64,000 nucleotides of DNA from Dehalococcoidia bacterium (lineage in GTDB: Bacteria > Chloroflexota > Dehalococcoidia > Lucifugimonadales > UBA3495). Made by a program: the position numbers and the translations under genes. The notes beneath the pieces were generated by a model, which saw nothing but the letters and a program-made list of their open reading frames with translations, was not told the DNA's origin and ran no database searches. How positions within the stretch are numbered: position 1 is the first letter of the stretch; the number at the start of each line of letters is the position of its first letter. Shown here piece after piece: positions 43,145 to 51,681 of this stretch. Location: contig JAJEIA010000001.1 of assembly GCA_022823505.1 (NCBI GenBank), positions 45,800 through 109,799 of the forward strand, in the 5' to 3' direction.

Positions 43145-43591
43145 TCAGAGCTCGGTTACGGATCCGCCGGCCGCTTCGATCTTGGCCCGGGCGGAGGCGG
43201 TGAACTTGTGTGCGGCCACGGTGAGCGGCTGTTGCAGCTCGCCGTCTCCCACCACCTTCACCGGCAATTTGGTGCGCCGGATGATGCCCAGATCATGCAG
43301 CAACTCCGGAGTGACCTGGGTGTTGGCTTCAAAGCGCTCCTGAAGCGTGCCCAGGTCCACGAGGGCGTAGTGGGTCTTGTAGCGGTTGTTGAACCCGCGC
43401 TTCATGGGCAGACCCTTGATCAGGGGCATCTGACCGCCTTCGAAGCCGGGCCGCAAACCGGGACCCGACCGGGATTTCTGACCTTTCATGCCGCGGCCGG
43501 CGTAGCTGCCGCCCCCGGCGGCATCGCCCCGGCCCACCCGTTTGCGGGCTTTGCGCGCCCCCCGGGGCGGCGTGATTTCGTGTTCCATCAT
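43145..43591 (-). CDS. rplO: 50S ribosomal protein L15
   Basis: The 148-residue L15 shows KRVGRGDAAGGGSYAGRGMKG near the N-terminus, SGPGLRPGFEGGQMPLIKGLPMKRGF (in part), and a C-terminal LTVAAHKFTASARAKIEAAGG. The glycine-rich N-terminal extension is normal for L15. It lies between rpmD and secY. Confidence 0.95.
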   Translation of the reverse strand: MMEHEITPPRGARKARKRVGRGDAAGGGSYAGRGMKGQKSRSGPGLRPGFEGGQMPLIKGLPMKRGFNNRYKTHYALVDLGTLQERFEANTQVTPELLHDLGIIRRTKLPVKVVGDGELQQPLTVAAHKFTASARAKIEAAGGSVTEL

Positions 43592-43642
43592 GGTGGCAAT
43601 CGCTCCCTAAACTATCCGGCCGCAATCTATCGGGGTCGATCA

Positions 43643-43825
43643 TTATTCGACCGGCTCTACGGTTATCAGGTGCTGGACCTTGTTGACCATGCCCCGAATG
43701 GTGGGGCTATCCTCATGAACCACCGAGTGGTTCAGCCGCTTGAGCCCCAACGATTGCACGATCCGGCGCTGGTAGGACGGACGCCCGATGCAGCTTTTCT
43801 TCCAGGTGATTTTGATTTGCGCCAT
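43643..43825 (-). CDS. rpmD: 50S ribosomal protein L30
   Basis: This 60-residue L30 reads [20 protein letters not shown] then [20 protein letters not shown], matching the ferredoxin-like family that binds 23S rRNA. It has the standard place between rpsE and rplO. L30 is absent from some bacteria, so its presence is informative. Confidence 0.93.
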   Translation of the reverse strand: MAQIKITWKKSCIGRPSYQRRIVQSLGLKRLNHSVVHEDSPTIRGMVNKVQHLITVEPVE

Positions 43826-43879
43826 TTTGCCTGTTACCTGCCGCCCGCCCAGAACGGCAGGCGGTGCATGCTTGCGTGT

Positions 43880-44755
43880 TTACGAATCTTGCTCGGTCGC
43901 CTCAGCGGCCGGGGTTTCGGCGGCGGGTTCCTCAGCAACCGCCGGCTCGGCGGCAACCGGAGGCTCCTCGGCAGTCGACGGTTCTGCGGCAGCCTGGACG
44001 TCAGGAGCCGGGCTGTCTTCCGCTGGTGCTGCGGCTTCGGCCGCGGACGCCGGCGCAGCTTCGGCCTCGGGCGTTTCAGCAGCCGGCGCCGGAGTTGCTT
44101 CGCCGGGTGCGGCCGCCGCGTCCGGGGCCGGGGTCTCGGAGGCCCCGTTTGCGCCTGGCGGGGCCAATCCCAGCCGGTTGGCGCGTTCGGTTTCAGGGTC
44201 GCGCAGGAGGCTGAGGGCTTCCAGGGTCGCCTGGACGATGTTGATGGGGTTGCGCGAGCCCAGCGACTTGCCCACCACGTCCTGCACGCCGCCCAGCTCG
44301 AGCATGGCGCGCATGGCTCCTGCGGCAATGATGCCGGTTCCCAGCGGAGCCGGCTTGATGATGACGATGGACGCGCCCTTGCGGACGGATATTTCGTGAG
44401 GGATGGTACTCCCCTTGATGGGGATGTTGATGGTGCTCCGCCGGGCCACGGCGGTTCCCTTGCGGACCGCGTCGGGGATGGCCAGCGCCTTGCCCATGCC
44501 GGCGCCCACGCGTCCCTGCCCGTCGCCAACCACCACCAGGGCGTTGAACCGGAGCCGGCGGCCGCCCTTGACCACCTTGGCGATGCGGCGGGTGTGGACC
44601 ACCCGCTCGTTCATGCCGCCGCTGTCGTCATCGCGTTGCCGCTGGTCACGATCGCGGCCGCGACCGCCCCGGCCGCCGCGACGATCCGGGCCGCCTTCGC
44701 CGCCCCTGCCGCCGGTGTTGCTTCTTGGGCCTCTACGGGATGCGGGAGAAACCAT
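43880..44755 (-). CDS. rpsE: 30S ribosomal protein S5 with long extensions
   Basis: At 291 residues this is far longer than the usual 165-200. The core (about 48-195) is clear: RIAKVVKGGRRLRFNALVVV, GDGQGRVGAGMGKA, and GTGIIAAGAMRAMLELGGV. The N-terminus (1-47) is Arg/Gly-rich with RGG-like groups, and about 95 C-terminal residues are almost only Ala, Pro, Glu, Thr and Ser. The start at 44755 overlaps the rplR stop by one base (TGATG). An internal ATG at 44614 would remove the N-terminal extension but lacks this coupling. Confidence 0.94.
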   Translation of the reverse strand: MVSPASRRGPRSNTGGRGGEGGPDRRGGRGGRGRDRDQRQRDDDSGGMNERVVHTRRIAKVVKGGRRLRFNALVVVGDGQGRVGAGMGKALAIPDAVRKGTAVARRSTINIPIKGSTIPHEISVRKGASIVIIKPAPLGTGIIAAGAMRAMLELGGVQDVVGKSLGSRNPINIVQATLEALSLLRDPETERANRLGLAPPGANGASETPAPDAAAAPGEATPAPAAETPEAEAAPASAAEAAAPAEDSPAPDVQAAAEPSTAEEPPVAAEPAVAEEPAAETPAAEATEQDS

Positions 44756-45114
44756 CAGAATACAAGCCCTCCTTCGCGGGCTGCGTCGGCCAGAGCCTTG
44801 ACCCGGCCGTGGAACCGGTAGCCGCCCCGGTCGAACACCACGGAGGTAACTCCGGCCGCCCGGGCGCGCTCGGCCAACAGCTTGCCCACGGCGGCCGACG
44901 CCGCCGTCTTGGGCGCGGCTTCTTCGCCGCCAATCTCGTGGCTGGACGCGTAGGCCAGGGTGTGGCCTTCCACGTCGTCAATCACCTGTGCGTAGATGCC
45001 CTTCAGGCTTCGAAAGACGCAGAGGCGCGGCCGGTCGGGGGTTCCGTGGACCTTGTTGCGGACCCGGCGGTGCCGGACGATGCGCAGTTTTCGGGAGTCT
45101 TTGTCGCGTGGCAT
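44755..45114 (-). CDS. rplR: 50S ribosomal protein L18
   Basis: The 119-residue L18 binds 5S rRNA. I used the ATG at 45114, which gives [20 protein letters not shown] near the start, followed by [20 protein letters not shown] and the C-terminal [22 protein letters not shown] longer frame upstream has no family counterpart. A 117-base gap to rplF is the largest within the spc segment. Confidence 0.94.
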   Translation of the reverse strand: MPRDKDSRKLRIVRHRRVRNKVHGTPDRPRLCVFRSLKGIYAQVIDDVEGHTLAYASSHEIGGEEAAPKTAASAAVGKLLAERARAAGVTSVVFDRGGYRFHGRVKALADAAREGGLVF

Positions 45115-45231
45115 TTGCAGATTGCTCTCGGTGGCGGTGGCTTGGGTGCGGGCTCCTCGCAATGGCGAGAACCCGTGACGCCCAATTTGGGTTGGTTTCA
45201 CATGGAGACGGGAATGAGTACGTCGGACCGG

Positions 45232-45846
45232 CTAGACTGCACGCCGCGCCGCGGCCTTGCCGGGCTTCAAACGCAGAACCTCGCCCTGGTACCGGATGCC
45301 CTTTTCCTTGTAGCGGTTGGGCGGCCGGACCTTCCGGACCTTGGCGGCCAGCTGGCCGACCTTCTGCTTGTCGACGCCGGTGATGTGAACCCGGTTGTTC
45401 CCCTCGACCTCCATGGTGAGCCCTTCTTCGGGGAACACGTCGACGGTGTGGCTGTAACCCACGCTCAGCGTGATGCCTTCGCCGTTCTGTTGAACGCGGT
45501 AACCCACGCCCATGAGTTCCAGGGTCCGGCTGTAGCCTTCGGTAACCCCGACAACCGCGTTGGCGACCAGGGACCGGGTCAGGCCGTGCAGCGAGTGGTG
45601 GAACTTGCGCTCGGTCAGCCTTTCGACGATGACCTGCCCGTCCTCGACCTTCACGGTGACCTCGGGGTGATACCTCTGGATCACCTCGCCACGTGGGCCG
45701 GTGACCTTCACGCCTCCGTAGAGGACCTCAACCTGGACACCGTCGGGTATGGGTATGGGCTGACGTCCGATACGGGACAGGGGCTTCTCTTCGGGCGGAA
45801 TACGTTCGGCGACGCCGACGCTGACGGGGATCTCGTTACCAGACAT
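45232..45846 (-). CDS. rplF: 50S ribosomal protein L6
   Basis: L6 sits near the sarcin-ricin loop. The family body starts at LSRIGRQPIPIPDGV (about residue 23), so this 204-residue protein carries an extra N-terminal segment (SGNEIPVSVGVAERIPPEEK). The rest is standard, with GYRVQQNGEGITLSVGYSH and RKVRPPNRYKEKGIRYQGE near the end. Its start overlaps the end of rpsH by 11 bases, which supports the longer form. Confidence 0.94.
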   Translation of the reverse strand: MSGNEIPVSVGVAERIPPEEKPLSRIGRQPIPIPDGVQVEVLYGGVKVTGPRGEVIQRYHPEVTVKVEDGQVIVERLTERKFHHSLHGLTRSLVANAVVGVTEGYSRTLELMGVGYRVQQNGEGITLSVGYSHTVDVFPEEGLTMEVEGNNRVHITGVDKQKVGQLAAKVRKVRPPNRYKEKGIRYQGEVLRLKPGKAAARRAV

Positions 45847-46234
45847 AACAGACCAACTCTCCTCCGATGCCTTTGCGCCAGGCCTCGTATCCGGTCATCA
45901 TTCCCTGGGAGGTGGACACTATGGCGATGCCCAGCCCACCGTAGACCCGGGGGATCTCGCCCCGGCCGACGTGCACCCGCAGTCCGGGTTTGCTGATCCT
46001 GCGCAGCCCGCGAATGGCGTTGGTGTCGTCGTCCTTGTAGGTGAGGTGGATCCGCATGGTGGGGAACTTCTGGTTGCGCGCCAGGTCCCAGTCGCGGATG
46101 TAGCCCTGCGCCTTCAGGATGTCGGCGATGGCGACTTTCATCTTGGACTGGGGTACCAGCACCGTTTGGTGCCTGGCCTGGATTGCGTTGCGAATGCGCG
46201 TCAGCATGTCGGCAACGGGGTCGTTAATGGGCAT
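45836..46234 (-). CDS. rpsH: 30S ribosomal protein S8
   Basis: The 132-residue S8 binds the central domain of 16S rRNA. It starts PINDPVADMLTRIRNAIQAR, as in the family, and ends with ISTSQGMMTGYEAWRKGIGGELVCYVW (in part), where IVSTSQG is the conserved strand. Length normal. It follows rpsN by 56 bases containing a dispersed repeat. Confidence 0.96.
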   Translation of the reverse strand: MPINDPVADMLTRIRNAIQARHQTVLVPQSKMKVAIADILKAQGYIRDWDLARNQKFPTMRIHLTYKDDDTNAIRGLRRISKPGLRVHVGRGEIPRVYGGLGIAIVSTSQGMMTGYEAWRKGIGGELVCYVW

Positions 46235-46250
46235 CTTGGGACGGCTCCTT

Positions 46251-46285
46251 GAAATTCCTGTCTATCCTGCGCATCGATGCAAATA
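46251..46285. repeat. CCTGTCTATCC...GCATCGAT repeat, copy 2
   Basis: GAAATTCCTGTCTATCC then TGCGCATCGATGCAAATA lies between rpsN and rpsH and resembles 31675-31707 at most positions. GCATCGATGC forms a perfect 10-base palindrome. A repeat inside a ribosomal operon is unusual. Confidence 0.55.
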
Positions 46286-46290
46286 GAGCC

Positions 46291-46596
46291 TTACAGGCTG
46301 GCCTTTCGTACCCCGGGAAGCAGACCGTCCAGCGCCATTTCCCGGAAGGAGATGCGCGACAGGCCGAAGTGGCGGATGTAGCCGCGGGGCCGCCCGGTGG
46401 CGCCGTCCCGGTTCCGTATGCGGTTGGGATTGGCGTCGTGGGGCAGCAGGGCCAGCTTCTGGCGAGCCTCGAACCGCTCGCGCGCCGACCGTGACATGTC
46501 ACGCGCCTGCGCCTGCAGTTCGGCACGCTGCGCCGCGTACCTGGCGACGGTTTGCCGGCGTCGTTCATTTTTGACGATGGAAGATTTCTTGGCCAA
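46291..46596 (-). CDS. rpsN: 30S ribosomal protein S14, long form without zinc
   Basis: The 101-residue S14 has no CxxC pairs and so belongs to the long, zinc-free form. KKSSIVKNERRRQTVARYAAQR starts it (in part) and GRPRGYIRHFGLSRISFREMA is the conserved C-terminal segment contacting the head. Many related bacteria have the short zinc form at this position, so the long form is worth noting. Confidence 0.95.
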   Translation of the reverse strand: MAKKSSIVKNERRRQTVARYAAQRAELQAQARDMSRSARERFEARQKLALLPHDANPNRIRNRDGATGRPRGYIRHFGLSRISFREMALDGLLPGVRKASL

Positions 46597-46643
46597 GGTG
46601 GTTTCTCCCGCTGCTCAGCTTTCGGTACGGGTCGGCGGCCGGC

Positions 46644-47291
46644 CTACTGCCGGACGAAAGGCATCCCGAAGTGTTCCAGGAGGCTCGTTGCCTCGGCGTC
46701 GTTCGGTGCGCTGGTGGTGATGGTGACCTGGAGCCCGCGCAGCCGGTCGATGCTGTTGTAGTCGATTTCCGGGAACACGATCTGCTCACGGAGGCCCAGG
46801 GAGAAGTTGCCCCGGCCGTCGAAGCCGTTGCGCGAGATTCCCCGGAAGTCCCGGATACGCGGCAGGGCCGTGATGATCAGGCGCTCCAGGAAGTAATACA
46901 TCCGGTCGCCGCGCAGGGTGACGGCAGTGCCGATGGGGTTGCCCTGGCGCACCTTGAATCCGGCGATGGACCGGCGGGCGCGGGTGATGACCGGCTTCTG
47001 ACCCGAGATGGTGGTCAGGTCCCGGACGGCGCTCTCCATGGCGCGGCCATTGGTCAGCGCCTCGCCGAGGCCGATGTTCAGGTTGATCTTGGTGACCCGG
47101 GGCACCTGCATTGGGCTGGTGTACCCAAACTCGGACACCATTGCCGGGATGATCTCGTCCCGGAAGCGGATCTTGAAGGCTGGAGGCGGCAGTTCCGTCG
47201 GCTCAGCGCCGTTGGCTTCGGCCTCTTCCTGCCGGCGTCGCTGGCGGCGGCCTCCGCCCTGTTCGGTTCTTTCCTGTTGGTCAGTAGCCAT
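46644..47291 (-). CDS. rplE: 50S ribosomal protein L5
   Basis: L5 forms the 5S rRNA particle and contacts P-site tRNA. From the ATG at 47291 (GGGAG upstream) the protein is 215 residues. About 40 extra N-terminal residues, basic then acidic ([20 protein letters not shown]), precede the family start [15 protein letters not shown]. The core has [36 protein letters not shown] and the C-terminal LLEHFGMPF. Confidence 0.95.
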   Translation of the reverse strand: MATDQQERTEQGGGRRQRRRQEEAEANGAEPTELPPPAFKIRFRDEIIPAMVSEFGYTSPMQVPRVTKINLNIGLGEALTNGRAMESAVRDLTTISGQKPVITRARRSIAGFKVRQGNPIGTAVTLRGDRMYYFLERLIITALPRIRDFRGISRNGFDGRGNFSLGLREQIVFPEIDYNSIDRLRGLQVTITTSAPNDAEATSLLEHFGMPFVRQ

Positions 47292-47311
47292 GGGGATCAC
47301 TCCCGAGAGAG

Positions 47312-47584
47312 TTACTCGTCCCGGTTGCGGAACTGAGTGCTCGGTTCGGTGTAATTGCTCTGGATGAGCTTGATGTTGGAGATGTGGATCGAGGCTTCCT
47401 GCTGCACCCGCCCACCCTGGCGGATGCCGGGCCGAGGCTTGTAGTGCTTGGTCACCATGTTCACGCCTTCAACGATGACCCGGTTCTTTTCGGGCACCAT
47501 GTTGAGGACGCGGCCGGTCTTGCCCTTGTCCTTGCCGGCGATGACCAGTACGTCGTCGCCGCGCCTGATCTTCGTCCTGGCCAT
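47312..47584 (-). CDS. rplX: 50S ribosomal protein L24
   Basis: The 90-residue L24 contains a KOW motif, [20 protein letters not shown], and [15 protein letters not shown]. The ATG at 47584 overlaps the rplN TGA by one base, so a GTG one codon upstream is not needed. Length is slightly short of the usual 100. Confidence 0.95.
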   Translation of the reverse strand: MARTKIRRGDDVLVIAGKDKGKTGRVLNMVPEKNRVIVEGVNMVTKHYKPRPGIRQGGRVQQEASIHISNIKLIQSNYTEPSTQFRNRDE

Positions 47585-47952
47585 CACACCACCTCCGGCG
47601 CCAGGGACACGATCCGCATGAAGCCCTTGTCGCGCAGTTCGCGCGCCACGGGACCGAAGATGCGGGTGCCACGGGGCAACTGGTTGTCGTTGATCAGCAC
47701 GGCGGCGTTGTCGTCGAACTTGATGTAGGTGCCGTCGGGACGAAGCAGGGGAGCGGCCTGTCGCACGACCACCGCCTTGACCACCGTGCCCTTGCGCACC
47801 GGCGAGTTCGGGATGGCCTCGCGCACGGTGCAGACGATGATGTCGCCCACGGAGGCGTACTTGCGCCGGCTTGAGCCGGGGATGTTGATGAGCCGGATGC
47901 GTCGCGCGCCGCTGTTGTCGGCCACGTGCAGCCTGGTGTAACTCTGGATCAT
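47584..47952 (-). CDS. rplN: 50S ribosomal protein L14
   Basis: The 122-residue L14 begins [20 protein letters not shown] and contains [15 protein letters not shown] and the C-terminal [18 protein letters not shown]. It has exactly the family length. It is adjacent to rpsQ with no spacer. Confidence 0.97.
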   Translation of the reverse strand: MIQSYTRLHVADNSGARRIRLINIPGSSRRKYASVGDIIVCTVREAIPNSPVRKGTVVKAVVVRQAAPLLRPDGTYIKFDDNAAVLINDNQLPRGTRIFGPVARELRDKGFMRIVSLAPEVV

Positions 47953-48336
47953 TTACGCATCCTCGTCGTCATCGGTATCTTCGTCCACAATGTCGTCAAC
48001 GGTCATCGCTTCGTCTTCTTCGGCGTCCGCCGCCGGCTCGATCACCGCGTCGCCTTCGAGTTCAATGGCCCGCACGTCGGCGACGGCGCGACGGGACAGT
48101 ATCTCCAGGAGCCTCCAGTGCTTGGTGCGAGAGATCGGACGGGTTTCCTGGATGCGGACCGTGTCGCCGATCCGGCACTGTCCCTCCGGGTCGTGGACGT
48201 AGAAGCGGGTCACGCGGCGCATCTGCTTGCGGTAGACGCGGTGGCGTTGCTTCCATACCATTTCCACGACGGCGGTCTTGTCCATCCGGGTGCTCACCAC
48301 TGAGCCCACCCGAACCTTTCGCATTGTTTTGGCCAT
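47953..48336 (-). CDS. rpsQ: 30S ribosomal protein S17 with acidic tail
   Basis: The S17 core (about residues 6-90) includes GSVVSTRMDKTAVVEM, HDPEGQCRIGDTVRIQETRP and SRTKHWRLLEIL. The protein is 127 residues where 80-100 is normal, because about 35 residues of acidic tail follow (EPAADAEEDEAMTVDD, then EDTDDDEDA). The tail resembles that of RpoA in the same operon. Confidence 0.95.
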   Translation of the reverse strand: MAKTMRKVRVGSVVSTRMDKTAVVEMVWKQRHRVYRKQMRRVTRFYVHDPEGQCRIGDTVRIQETRPISRTKHWRLLEILSRRAVADVRAIELEGDAVIEPAADAEEDEAMTVDDIVDEDTDDDEDA

Positions 48337-48401
48337 TAGGATTGTCCTGAAAGTTCTGTCATCGCACGTCGGAGATAGCGGTCGCAGCGGAGCCTGGACC
48401 C

Positions 48402-48593
48402 CTACTGGAGCTGCCGCTCTCGCAGGCAGGTCAACATGCGCGCGATGTCCTTGCGGGTCTTGCGGGGTTGGTTGGTGTCGGTGAGCTGGTTGACGGCGTC
48501 ACGGAAGCGGAGGTTCATCAGTTCCCGGTAGGACTTCTGCAACTCTTCCTCGATCTGCTGGTCGGTCAGCGCCCGAATTTCGTACATCTTCAT
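48402..48593 (-). CDS. rpmC: 50S ribosomal protein L29
   Basis: The 63-residue two-helix L29 sits at the exit tunnel. The start at 48593 has AGGTGA at normal spacing and gives MKMYEIRALTDQQIEEELQ, with LMNLRFRDAVNQL in the middle. A GTG at 48605 that overlaps the rplP stop (GTGA) is an alternative and would add four residues. Confidence 0.93.
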   Translation of the reverse strand: MKMYEIRALTDQQIEEELQKSYRELMNLRFRDAVNQLTDTNQPRKTRKDIARMLTCLRERQLQ

Positions 48594-48601
48594 AGCGGCA
48601 A

Positions 48602-49042
48602 TCACCTGGCTGCGCTGGTCAGCAGCGAATTCACCCGGTCGCGGTACACGACCTTCGTGGGAATGGGCAGCTTGTGCGCGGCCCTCTGGAGGGCTTCGGC
48701 AGCCTGGTCGAGGGGCACGCCGCCGACCTCAAACATGATGCGACCCGGCCGGACCACGGCGACCCAGTGGTCGTTGGCCGCCTTGCCGCCGCCCATGCGT
48801 ACCTCGGCCGGCTTCTTGGAAACCGGCTTGTCCGGGAAGATGCGGATATAGGTGCGTCCGCCGCGCTGCAGGTGGCGGGTAATCGCGATACGGGCCGACT
48901 CGATCTGCCGGGCCGTGATCCATTCGGCTTGCAGGGCTTTCAGGCCAATTTCGCCGAACTCCACCGTGCTCCCGGTGGTGGCCATGCCACGGCGCTTGCC
49001 GCGACCCATCTTGCGGTATTTTGTCCTCTTAGGCTGCAGCAT
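48602..49042 (-). CDS. rplP: 50S ribosomal protein L16
   Basis: The 146-residue L16 organises the A-site tRNA region. It begins [19 protein letters not shown] and has [22 protein letters not shown] and [11 protein letters not shown]. Length and motifs are normal. It lies between rpsC and rpmC. Confidence 0.97.
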   Translation of the reverse strand: MLQPKRTKYRKMGRGKRRGMATTGSTVEFGEIGLKALQAEWITARQIESARIAITRHLQRGGRTYIRIFPDKPVSKKPAEVRMGGGKAANDHWVAVVRPGRIMFEVGGVPLDQAAEALQRAAHKLPIPTKVVYRDRVNSLLTSAAR

Positions 49043-49098
49043 GGCGGCAGTCTCCCAATCTGTTCGTCACAAAGGAATTCGCGGATCCGCAGGCGCCG

Positions 49099-49836
49099 CT
49101 AGTTCTCGAACTCGGCGGCCTGCAGTTCGGCTTCAGTGTCCTGGCTGGTGACCCGGAACTCGATGCTGTCCAGTTCGCCGTCTTCCTCGGCGGCCGGCGG
49201 CATGATCTGGCCCTTGTAGATCCAGACCTTGATGCCGATGCGACCCATGGCGGTATGGGCCTCGGCCAGCGCGTAATCGATGTCGGCGCGCAGCGTGTGC
49301 AACGGCACCTGGCCCATCATCAGCTTTTCGGTGCGGGCAATTTCCGCGCCGGAGATGCGGCCCTTGGTGATGATCTTGATGCCCTCGGCGCCGGCCTGCA
49401 TCGTGCGCAGCGCGGCCTGGCGCATGGCGCGGCGGTAGGCCACGCGGCGGCTCAGCTGGTCGGCGATGTTGCGGCCCACCAAGTACGGGTCCATTTCCGG
49501 CTGCTCGATTTCGATGATGTTCAGGCGCAGCATCCCGGAGGTCATGTCCTCCAGACGGGCGCGCAGTCCCTTGACGCGGTCGCCGTCGCGGCCGATCAGG
49601 ATGCCGGGCCGGGCCGAGTGGATGTTGACGATGGTTTCCTGGGCCGTTCGGTCGATCTCGATCTTGGCGATGCCGGCGTCGGAGAAGGCCCGGTACTCGT
49701 CATGGATGGTGCGGCGCAGGGAAAGGTCCTGCTGCACGCCGGCCCGGTACTGGGCGCCGTTGTTGGCGTACCAGTGGGTCCGCCAGTCCTTGATGATGCC
49801 CAACCGGAAGCCGAAGGGATGGGTTTTGTGTCCCAT
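49099..49836 (-). CDS. rpsC: 30S ribosomal protein S3
   Basis: The 245-residue S3 lines the mRNA entry channel. MGHKTHPFGFRLGIIKDWRT (first residues) matches the family, PGILIGRDGDRVKGLRARLE is the KH domain, and IDYALAEAHTAMGRIGIKVWIYKG is the C-terminal core (in part). The end is acidic (EEDGELDSIEFR), a modest version of tails seen on other proteins here. Confidence 0.96.
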   Translation of the reverse strand: MGHKTHPFGFRLGIIKDWRTHWYANNGAQYRAGVQQDLSLRRTIHDEYRAFSDAGIAKIEIDRTAQETIVNIHSARPGILIGRDGDRVKGLRARLEDMTSGMLRLNIIEIEQPEMDPYLVGRNIADQLSRRVAYRRAMRQAALRTMQAGAEGIKIITKGRISGAEIARTEKLMMGQVPLHTLRADIDYALAEAHTAMGRIGIKVWIYKGQIMPPAAEEDGELDSIEFRVTSQDTEAELQAAEFEN

Positions 49837-49839
49837 GAG

Positions 49840-50184
49840 TTAGCGCTCCTCTATCTCGTCCACTTCGATGATGATGTGGCTGGAGCGGCGGGTGACCCGT
49901 CCAATCCGGCCTCTGGCGCGGGCCCGAAAACGCTTGAGCGGGCGCGCCTGGTCTGCCGAAATGCGCGTGATGCGCAGCTCGTTGCGGTTCATGAACTCGT
50001 TGTTTTCGGCGTTGGATGCCGCCGACTGCACCACCTTGGCCACCGACCGCGCCCACGGCGACTGCATGAGGCTCAGGTGGTCGAGGGCGTCGTTGACGCT
50101 CATGCCGCGCACCGCGTCCATGATGGGCTTCAGGCGCTTGGGGGAGGCCCCCACCTGCTTGGCCATTGCTCGCACGGGTGGCAT
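49840..50184 (-). CDS. rplV: 50S ribosomal protein L22
   Basis: The 114-residue L22 lines the exit tunnel. GASPKRLKPIMDAVRGMSVND starts the fold, NAENNEFMNRNELRI is typical, and the beta-hairpin region PLKRFRARARGRIGRVTRRSSH (in part) is present. It starts four bases after rpsS and ends three bases before rpsC. Confidence 0.96.
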   Translation of the reverse strand: MPPVRAMAKQVGASPKRLKPIMDAVRGMSVNDALDHLSLMQSPWARSVAKVVQSAASNAENNEFMNRNELRITRISADQARPLKRFRARARGRIGRVTRRSSHIIIEVDEIEER

Positions 50185-50188
50185 ATCG

Positions 50189-50473
50189 TCACCTCACCCT
50201 GCTGGAGCGTTCCGACCGGGCGACGTGGCCGCGATAGGTTCGCGTCGGCGCGAACTCGCCCAGGCGATGGCCCACCATGTTCTCGGTGATGAACACCGGG
50301 ACGTGACGCCGGCCGTCGTGGACGCCGAAGTTCAGCCCGACCATTTCGGGCATGATCATCGAATCCCGCGACCAGGTGCGGATCACGGTGGCCTCCCCGG
50401 ATTCGCGAACCCGGTTGACCTTCTTGAGCAGTTTGGGGTGGACGTACGGTCCCTTTTTTATTGACCTTGACAT
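50189..50473 (-). CDS. rpsS: 30S ribosomal protein S19
   Basis: The 94-residue S19 starts [19 protein letters not shown] and has [21 protein letters not shown] and [15 protein letters not shown]. The ATG at 50473 gives the exact family start; a longer frame adds an unrelated extension into the rplB gap. Confidence 0.96.
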   Translation of the reverse strand: MSRSIKKGPYVHPKLLKKVNRVRESGEATVIRTWSRDSMIMPEMVGLNFGVHDGRRHVPVFITENMVGHRLGEFAPTRTYRGHVARSERSSRVR

Positions 50474-50523
50474 GGTGACAAACGCTGCCTGTCGGGCCGC
50501 TGGGCGGCACGCGGGTTGGGTTT

Positions 50524-51360
50524 CTACCTCCGCCAACGGCGTCCGCGGACGATGAAGCGGCTGGAGGTCTTCTTCTTGTTGCGGGTCTTGTGCCCGAGAG
50601 TGGGCTTGCCGGTGGGCGACTTGGGACCCGGCATCCCGATGGGCGAGCGGCCCTCGCCGCCCCCGTGGGGATGGTCCACCGGGTTCTTGGCGACGCCGCG
50701 CACGTGGGGCCGACGCCCCAGATGGCGCTTGGCGCCGGCCTTGCCCAGGCTCTCGTTCTTGTGGTCGGGGTTGGACAACTGCCCCACGCTGGCCCGGCAG
50801 TTGAGCAGGATGCGGCGCATCTCGCCCGAGGGCAGCCGGATCAGCACGTAGTCGCCCTCGCGGGACAGCACCTGCGCCCCGGTGCCGGCGCCGCGGACCA
50901 GTTGGCCGCCGCGGCCGGGGGTCAACTCGAGGTTGTGCACCACGGTACCGGTGGGGATGTTGCGGAGCGGGAGCGTGTTGCCGGGGCTGATCTCGGCGTC
51001 GGGGCCGGACTGCACCTTGTCTCCCACCGAAAGGTTCACCGGCGCCAGGATGTACGACTTCTCGCCGTCGGCGTAGTGCAGCAGCGCGATCCGGGTGGTC
51101 CGGTTAGGGTCGTATTCGATGGTCTTGACGGTGGCCGGTACGCCGTCCTTGCGTCGCTTGAAGTCGATGCGGCGGTACATGCGCCGGGAGCCGCCGCCGC
51201 GGTGGTACGCGGTGATGCGGCCCTTGTTGTTCCGGCCGCCGCGCTTCTGCAGCGGTTCCAGCAGGGACTTCTCCGGCTTCTTGGTGGTGATCTCCTCGAA
51301 GGAGGGACGCACCGCGTTGCGCGTGCCGGGGGTTATGGGTCGGAGATTTTTCAGAGGCAT
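50524..51360 (-). CDS. rplB: 50S ribosomal protein L2
   Basis: The 278-residue L2 is needed for peptidyl transferase activity and subunit joining. [20 protein letters not shown] opens it, [20 protein letters not shown] follows, and [20 protein letters not shown] contains the functionally important histidine region. Length normal. It is separated from rplW by 36 bases. Confidence 0.97.
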   Translation of the reverse strand: MPLKNLRPITPGTRNAVRPSFEEITTKKPEKSLLEPLQKRGGRNNKGRITAYHRGGGSRRMYRRIDFKRRKDGVPATVKTIEYDPNRTTRIALLHYADGEKSYILAPVNLSVGDKVQSGPDAEISPGNTLPLRNIPTGTVVHNLELTPGRGGQLVRGAGTGAQVLSREGDYVLIRLPSGEMRRILLNCRASVGQLSNPDHKNESLGKAGAKRHLGRRPHVRGVAKNPVDHPHGGGEGRSPIGMPGPKSPTGKPTLGHKTRNKKKTSSRFIVRGRRWRR

Positions 51361-51396
51361 GGTTTCAGCTCCCGATGGCGACGGGCGGTGGTGTGC

Positions 51397-51681
51397 CTAT
51401 AGGCCTTCGATGAGTTCGATACGATCGCCGACCTGCAGCGTGACCACGGCCTTTTTGGTATCGGGTTGTTTCTTGAAACGGGGGCCGTACCGCTTCCGCT
51501 TGCCGCGGTTGCGCGTGATGTTGACGCTGACGACCGTGACGTTGAAGTTTTCTTCCACCGCCTGCTTGACCAGCGTCTTGTTGGCCCGGGGGGCGATTTC
51601 GAAGGTGTACTGCCCCTCTTCCTGCAACAGCGTGCTCTTTTCGGTGATGGTGGGGCGCAGGAGGACTTCGCTGATGTGCAT
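51397..51681 (-). CDS. rplW: 50S ribosomal protein L23
   Basis: The 94-residue L23 docks the signal recognition particle and trigger factor at the exit tunnel. It starts MHISEVLLRPTITEKSTLLQ and has YTFEIAPRANKTLVKQAVEE and VNITRNRGKRKRYGPRF. Its ATG overlaps the rplD TAA by one base (TAATG). A longer frame upstream is spurious. Confidence 0.96.
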   Translation of the reverse strand: MHISEVLLRPTITEKSTLLQEEGQYTFEIAPRANKTLVKQAVEENFNVTVVSVNITRNRGKRKRYGPRFKKQPDTKKAVVTLQVGDRIELIEGL

